25,287 nucleotides of DNA from a virus, in IMG/VR virus record IMGVR_UViG_3300006076_000025, positions 1-25,287 of that record; one strand, written 5' to 3'. The position numbers were made by a program, and so were the translations under genes. Every line of letters begins with the position of its first letter. Within the stretch, counting starts at the first letter, position 1. Under the pieces are notes generated by a model. That model did no database searches. It saw only the letters and a program-made list of their open reading frames with translations, and was not told the DNA's origin. Positions 21,619-25,287 of the stretch are shown here, piece by piece.

Positions 21619-24133
21619 CATAATTATATAAAAACTCGAATTTACTCTCATCTCCAAAGAGGTAGGTATTAATAAACCACTTCTTTACTGCTTCTTTTTT
21701 AGAAAAATCTATACCTTTAGTTGCACAGAATAATTTAAATTTAGTATAAGGAAGTGGATTAAGTAAAGTGGTTGAGTATGTAATATATGCTTGTTTTGTA
21801 GAATATAAATCTGTAGTTTGTGGAGATATTAAATATTGAAATATCCACTCTTCTATACCATATAAGTTAGTTGCTAACTCTTTTATCCCCTCTCTCGTAA
21901 TAGTTGATAGCTGATAGGTATTTAAATCATATTTATAATTTTTGTAGTGATTAAAAGTTATCTCTTTCCCACCATTATCCCACCATTTAATAAGAGATTG
22001 AAAGAAATCCATATTACCTTTATAGGTAGATTCCATATTATATATTAACCACCTACGATCATCGTTCTGCTGAATATATGTGTTAGAATTATTTGTAGAT
22101 AAGAGTAATCGTAAGAAGTTTGGTATCTCATAACTATTCTTACCTTTAGCCTCTATGGTTAGTGTAGAAGAGGTTGTTAAGTTTTTAATATACTCTATAA
22201 CTTCTTTATTATTTTTGGAATGTAAGCTAATCTCTTCTCCTATTACTAAAAGTTTGTTTGCTAAATGAGAATTAAATTTACCTATTAAAGCGTCTGCTCT
22301 TTGAATATTTGATACATTAGATGGGTGTAACCAACTCCCTATTAATCGTTGAAATAGAGATTTACCAGTTCCTTTTTGCCCTTTAATAATAACCCCTAAT
22401 CTAACTTGTGTATCAAATGGGTGTTGTATAAGATTAGCTAACCACATCTCTAACCATTTACGATCATCAGAATTAGGTGCTATAGCTGTTAAGAGTTTAT
22501 AGAAAGGAGTTGTTTGATATGTGGAGGGTGGTAGTGAATTATGAGTAGTCTTTGATTTATTAGAGGTAACTGCAAACCCCCTCCATAACTCTAATTTAGG
22601 ATATGTATCAGAAGTATTAGTAATGAGAGAGATTAAATCATCTCCTAATGAAATAGTATTAGAATCATCAGGAAATTTAAGTCCAATAGCTGATACTTTA
22701 GGAATAGAATTAAGTATTAGGTTATTAATGTGTGATATAGGGATAGTAAGATTACCTATAGCTGATTTTTGGAAGAAATTAGTGTTAGCAGGTATTATCT
22801 TATAATCAGAATTTGTAGGATTAGTGAAACCTATAACACTATTACTACCTAATGTAGGAGTATGGACCAAAAAGAGTTTATTGTTATAAAGATTTTGTTG
22901 AATTTTAGGTATATAATGAGTAAGATAGTTAAATCTTTTAGAAATTAAGGAGGGATCGTTTAAGAAACCAGATAAATCAATATTTAACTCTTTTAAATCT
23001 GATAAATGCTGTAAAGTGGCTTTATCAGAAAGAAAAAGTTGGAAATTACACTCCCCGTGTCTAAAAGAATGTAAGATAATGTTTTGTTTGTTGAAAAATA
23101 ACTTAGCTTTATTCAGCGCTTGATCAGGGTGTCGAGGATCTCTAAAATAATCATCAATAGTTTTTTTATGTAAGAGATAGTCAAGGATAATATCATCTGT
23201 GTGATACTTTTTCTTTTTCCCTCTAACTGTATATAGATATGTATCTGTTAAATAAACTTTATCTATTATAGGAATATAAGTAGTTGTAGTTCTATTAGTT
23301 GTAGTAGAGTTCCTAGAATCTGTAACTTTAATGGTGCGTTTAAGTTGATAGATAAGAGAAGTATAAGAATTAATCTCTTCAGTTGTAAGTGGTTTAACTT
23401 TAGCAAGAGATAATGGAGCGCCTTGTTTATATGTAATATTTGAATTATGAAATAATTTTTCATTAAAACTAAAAGGTTGTTTGTAGATGATAGTAGGAGG
23501 GGTTTCAAAGAAAATTCTTTCTGGGGAGAATACTTTTTCATCAAAAATTGTAACAATTCTTTTAGACTTGATGAAATACAAGTTATTTAATATAGCTCGG
23601 ACATATAAAATATTAATATATTCCTTAATTTCCTCTTGATTTTTAGTATCAAACTGAACCCAAAATTTCCTTTTATATGGATTTAATAAATATGGATTTT
23701 GTTTGTTTTTAGGATAAAAACATAGGTTAGAACTACTATTATTAATTACATAACCCACCTTTTTCCATTGTGGGTCTAGTTGTGAAAGTAATTCAATAGT
23801 AAGATACTTATCATTAATAATATAATCACAATCGAATGCAATAAAAGGGTTATCTATACCTCTAATATTAACTTTAGTGCGCTTAATAAGGTTATTTTGT
23901 AGCGCTTCTGATTTAAACAGTCCATACATTAATGTATGGTTAGGAGATAATGAGCGTAGGAGAGTTGCAAATTCCTTTGGAGATGTAGGATTTACCTCTT
24001 CTGCTGATGTTATAGTATAAGAGTATCGCGGTTTGGTTATATAAATATCAGAGTTAGAGGTATTAATAGTCGCTGGTTGGATTTGTTCAATTAATTTATT
24101 AGCTGGGGCTTTCATTAATAATCTAGTAATCAT
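21611..24133 (-). CDS. Primase-helicase (AEP-like N-terminus, SF3/DUF5906-type helicase C-terminus)
   Basis: The frame is open from a GTG at 24139, but that GTG lies inside the leader AAGGAGTGAG; the ATG at 24133 is the right distance from it and I use it (840 aa). N-terminal part: IAFDCDY (D101, D103), NSSSNLCFYP (about 132-141), KFWVQFD and TIFDEKVFSPERIFFE (about 195-210) resemble archaeo-eukaryotic primase motifs I-III, although the usual His of motif II is not present. A H-S-F-R-H-G element (355-360) follows, as in phage primase-helicases. C-terminal helicase: Walker A GQKGTGKS (585-592), Walker B-like LLVIGEE (628-634), sensor LLLSTNN (676-682), DDRR (691-694). It would prime and unwind for the family A polymerase. 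First gene of the early operon. Confidence 0.85.
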   Translation of the reverse strand: MITRLLMKAPANKLIEQIQPATINTSNSDIYITKPRYSYTITSAEEVNPTSPKEFATLLRSLSPNHTLMYGLFKSEALQNNLIKRTKVNIRGIDNPFIAFDCDYIINDKYLTIELLSQLDPQWKKVGYVINNSSSNLCFYPKNKQNPYLLNPYKRKFWVQFDTKNQEEIKEYINILYVRAILNNLYFIKSKRIVTIFDEKVFSPERIFFETPPTIIYKQPFSFNEKLFHNSNITYKQGAPLSLAKVKPLTTEEINSYTSLIYQLKRTIKVTDSRNSTTTNRTTTTYIPIIDKVYLTDTYLYTVRGKKKKYHTDDIILDYLLHKKTIDDYFRDPRHPDQALNKAKLFFNKQNIILHSFRHGECNFQLFLSDKATLQHLSDLKELNIDLSGFLNDPSLISKRFNYLTHYIPKIQQNLYNNKLFLVHTPTLGSNSVIGFTNPTNSDYKIIPANTNFFQKSAIGNLTIPISHINNLILNSIPKVSAIGLKFPDDSNTISLGDDLISLITNTSDTYPKLELWRGFAVTSNKSKTTHNSLPPSTYQTTPFYKLLTAIAPNSDDRKWLEMWLANLIQHPFDTQVRLGVIIKGQKGTGKSLFQRLIGSWLHPSNVSNIQRADALIGKFNSHLANKLLVIGEEISLHSKNNKEVIEYIKNLTTSSTLTIEAKGKNSYEIPNFLRLLLSTNNSNTYIQQNDDRRWLIYNMESTYKGNMDFFQSLIKWWDNGGKEITFNHYKNYKYDLNTYQLSTITREGIKELATNLYGIEEWIFQYLISPQTTDLYSTKQAYITYSTTLLNPLPYTKFKLFCATKGIDFSKKEAVKKWFINTYLFGDESKFEFLYNYVK

Positions 24134-24134
24134 A

Positions 24135-24144
24135 CTCACTCCTT
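24135..24144 (-). promoter_or_regulatory. Conserved early leader / ribosome binding site (primase-helicase gene); fixes the start
   Basis: AAGGAGTGAG, ending one base before the ATG at 24133. The alternative GTG start is contained in this motif and would have no spacing from the AAGGA. Confidence 0.8.
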
Positions 24145-24159
24145 AGTGTAATTAATTAA

Positions 24160-24185
24160 TAACAATATATAATAATCTATTGTTA
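24160..24185 (-). promoter_or_regulatory. Hairpin near the expected 5' end of the early transcript
   Basis: An 8-bp inverted repeat (TAACAATA and TATTGTTA) with a ten-base loop lies between the candidate -10 box and the primase-helicase leader. It would fold almost at the mRNA 5' end and could stabilise it. Confidence 0.4.
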
Positions 24186-24193
24186 CAGGTAGT

Positions 24194-24199
24194 ATTATA
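24194..24199 (-). promoter_or_regulatory. Candidate -10 box of the early promoter (TATAAT)
   Basis: An exact TATAAT on the - strand about 60 bases upstream of the first early gene. No good TTGACA lies 16-18 bases upstream (GACTTT / AGACTT). In such AT-rich DNA the hexamer is weak evidence by itself; position upstream of the operon is the main support. Confidence 0.35.
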
Positions 24200-24299
24200 A
24201 CGATATATATCTTAAAAAGTCTTTAATTAATAAAGTGATAAAAGTAAATAAAGTAGTTACTTAAGTGTTTTTTAAGTTTAAAATATCTTTTTTATAAAA

Positions 24300-24446
24300 G
24301 TTAATAGAATTGTTACTAAAAAGGGGGGTAGTTTTTAGATAGAAAAACATAGATTTGGGTAGTTAATAGGGTAGTAAAAGTTAATAACGACCCCCCTTGT
24401 TAAAAATAATAAAATAACCCTAACAAATCCCATTTTATGGTTAATA
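24300..24446 (+). repeat. Four GTTAATA words (24300, 24362, 24380, 24440)
   Basis: Same-strand copies at intervals of 62, 18 and 60 bases; three are GTTAATAG. They are interleaved with GGGTAGT words (about 24326, 24357 and 24369). Could be protein-binding sites; A/T-rich composition makes chance partly possible. Confidence 0.4.
24321..24398. repeat. Inverted repeat of G6 and C6 tracts
   Basis: AAGGGGGGT (24321-24329) and its exact reverse complement (24390-24398), with three more pairs after one mismatch, enclosing 60 bases. Six-base G and C runs are striking in this AT-rich DNA. Confidence 0.6.
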
Positions 24447-24549
24447 GAGATAGAGAAGGAGGGTTAAAATAATAAAAATAGGTAGAAATATGTGGAAAGT
24501 CTAGTTGTTAATTTTTTATTAATAAAATAAAAATTACCCATTTTATGGG
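24429..24549. repeat. Two CCCATTTTATGG boxes (24429-24440 and 24537-24549)
   Basis: The second box is CCCATTTTATGGG, a 5-bp inverted repeat around TTT; the first lacks the last G. Candidate operator-like or origin sites. Confidence 0.45.
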
Positions 24550-24614
24550 AGTTAAGTATAAATTTTTAAGGTAATTTAACTACAATCTAAATTAGGATTA
24601 TAATAAACACTTAC

Positions 24615-24640
24615 ATATATATATATATATATATATATAT
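24615..24640. repeat. (AT)13 tract
   Basis: Uninterrupted alternating AT, likely easily melted or cruciform-forming. Confidence 0.95.
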
Positions 24641-24839
24641 GCAGGGATTTAAATTTTAATTCAGGAAAAATACTACTTAAAGTTTTCTTATGTGGGGAGA
24701 TTTCTACCCTATTCCTTACCTTACTTTATACCCTAAATTATAAATATTACCCTATATTAATATTAAAGATTTCTTAAATATTAATATAACCTCTATATTA
24801 AATAAATGTTAGGGGTGGAGGTTACTTTTTATTTTATTC

Positions 24840-24878
24840 TTTTAGATATGAATTTAGGATATATTTTAATATCTAAAA
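24840..24878. repeat. 10-bp inverted repeat TTTTAGATAT / ATATCTAAAA
   Basis: Perfect arms separated by 19 bases, immediately left of a second alternating tract, (AT)9 at 24883-24900. Confidence 0.6.
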
Positions 24879-24936
24879 TAAGATATATATATATATATAT
24901 TATATTAAGAAAAATAATATAAAAAGAGAATAATAA

Positions 24937-24948
24937 ACACGCGCGTGT
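24937..24948. repeat. 12-bp palindrome ACACGCGCGTGT
   Basis: Perfectly self-complementary and alternating purine-pyrimidine, the most GC-rich dozen bases of the surrounding region. Candidate protein-binding site or Z-DNA-prone element. Confidence 0.7.
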
Positions 24949-25193
24949 ATATCATATATAGAGGAATTTTAGAGTAACTCCACTAATTTAGAAATTTACT
25001 AAGTTTCAGTTTTTAAACTTATTTATGAAGACTAGTATGGATTAGTATGGACTACTACTACTACATCTAAAACCTTATTTGTGGCTAGAAGTTACAGAAA
25101 TAGCTCTTAAATCGATTTTAACTACTTAAAGCAGTAATGATATTACCTAAACCTACTTTTTAGCTTTAAAGGGTATTTCTGTGTTTTTTAAAG

Positions 25194-25287
25194 GGTATAT
25201 AGAATTTCTAGGAAACTGGTATATAGAATTTCTAGGAAACTGGTATATAGAATTTCTAGGAAACTGGTATATAGAATTTCTAGGAAA
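25194..25287 (+). repeat. 24-bp tandem repeat, three full copies plus 22 bases, cut by window edge
   Basis: Copies start at 25194, 25218, 25242 and 25266 and are identical: GGTATATAGAATTTCTAGGA+AACT. Each holds nested short inverted repeats (AGAA-T-TTCT and TTTC-TAG-GAAA). There are no spacers. The array may continue beyond the window. Such iterons occur at replication origins and next to terminal repeats of T7-like genomes. Confidence 0.95.

Larger units (their letters stand above)
24145..25287. other. Large non-coding, repeat-rich region upstream of the early operon
   Basis: About 1.1 kb with no credible gene on either strand and no tRNA-like fold that I can see. It is even more AT-rich than the rest. 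Contents in order: early promoter zone (to about 24210); GTTAATA repeats and G6/C6 tracts (24300-24446); two CCCATTTTATGG boxes (24429, 24537); an (AT)13 tract (24615); inverted repeat (24840-24878) and (AT)9 (24883); an alternating purine-pyrimidine GC palindrome (24937); a stretch with repeated AGTATGGA and ACTACT words (about 25034-25063); and a 24-bp tandem array at the edge. Placement upstream of the early genes suits early promoters, a replication origin, or a phage terminal repeat. Confidence 0.75.

Noticed and set aside
22623-23556. Short frames overlapping the primase-helicase (both strands)
   Set aside because: Leu/Ile-rich translations of AT-rich DNA without ribosome binding sites, fully inside a gene with clear motifs.
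24135-24139. GTG start at 24139 for the primase-helicase
   Set aside because: The GTG is part of the AAGGAGTGAG leader itself and has no spacing from AAGGA; the ATG at 24133 matches the arrangement of the five other leader genes.
24321-24374. G-quadruplex from the GGGGGG, GGG, GGG runs
   Set aside because: Loops between runs are too long for a canonical quadruplex; the G6 tract is better explained by pairing with the C6 tract.
24960-25190. Possible tRNA or small structured RNA in the right-hand non-coding DNA
   Set aside because: I could not find a consistent cloverleaf, TTCGA-like T loop or long stem; only scattered short words repeat.
25194-25287. Tandem 24-bp repeats as a possible CRISPR array
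   Set aside because: Copies are directly adjacent with no unique spacers, and no cas-like gene is near.
1-25287. Temperate lifestyle (integrase, repressor) or defence/anti-defence island
   Set aside because: No recombinase, CI-like single-domain repressor pair, toxin-antitoxin or restriction gene is visible; the multi-HTH protein sits inside the replication operon and does not by itself imply lysogeny.

Overview
The window is part of a tailed-phage genome, most likely a podovirus with a T7/P22-type virion and its own replication machinery. It is very AT-rich, with codons mostly ending in A or T, uses the standard bacterial code (TAA, TGA and TAG all act as stops), and has clear AAGGAG-type ribosome binding sites, so the host is an AT-rich bacterium that uses Shine-Dalgarno initiation. 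I cannot name the host. No integrase, repressor/excision module, terminase, major capsid protein or lysis cassette is visible; the head genes presumably lie to the left of the window.

Layout: (1) 2-13979, + strand, tightly packed late (virion) genes, many joined by TAATG or ATGA overlaps: the end of a tail-fibre protein, a small basic protein, a head-tail adaptor, a glycine-rich tail appendage protein, a small fibre-like protein, a large tail nozzle-like protein, a small coiled-coil protein, a GNAT-like internal protein, an ejection protein, the portal, two very large internal virion proteins (the first with an embedded peptidoglycan amidase), a coiled-coil/jelly-roll fibre and an orphan. (2) 13980-14044, the convergence point, with a perfect 28-bp palindrome. 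(3) 24133 down to 14045, - strand, the replication operon: primase-helicase, unknown 160-aa protein, single-strand DNA-binding protein, compact family A DNA polymerase, a terminator, unknown 196-aa protein, 5'-3' exonuclease fused to a DUF6378-like domain, a six-repeat HTH-like protein, a DEAH-type helicase, a VRR-NUC nuclease and a small orphan. (4) 24134-25287, about 1.1 kb of non-coding, extremely AT-rich DNA full of repeats and palindromes, ending in a 24-bp tandem array cut by the window edge; it probably holds early promoters and perhaps a replication origin or terminal-repeat sequence.

The early genes form a self-sufficient replisome: priming and unwinding (24133-21611), ssDNA coating, synthesis, host DNA breakdown/primer removal (exonuclease), and helicase plus nuclease for recombination or resolution. 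The virion genes encode the portal-adaptor-nozzle channel plus ejection proteins, one able to cut the cell wall during DNA entry.

The least-explained items are the six-repeat HTH/YPYS protein (15709-17001); the exonuclease-DUF6378 fusion, whose junction preserves a near copy of the early-gene leader AAGGAGTGAG in front of an internal ATG; the identical leader in front of six early genes; repeated hairpins between early genes; and short peptide repeats shared by the two giant internal virion proteins.
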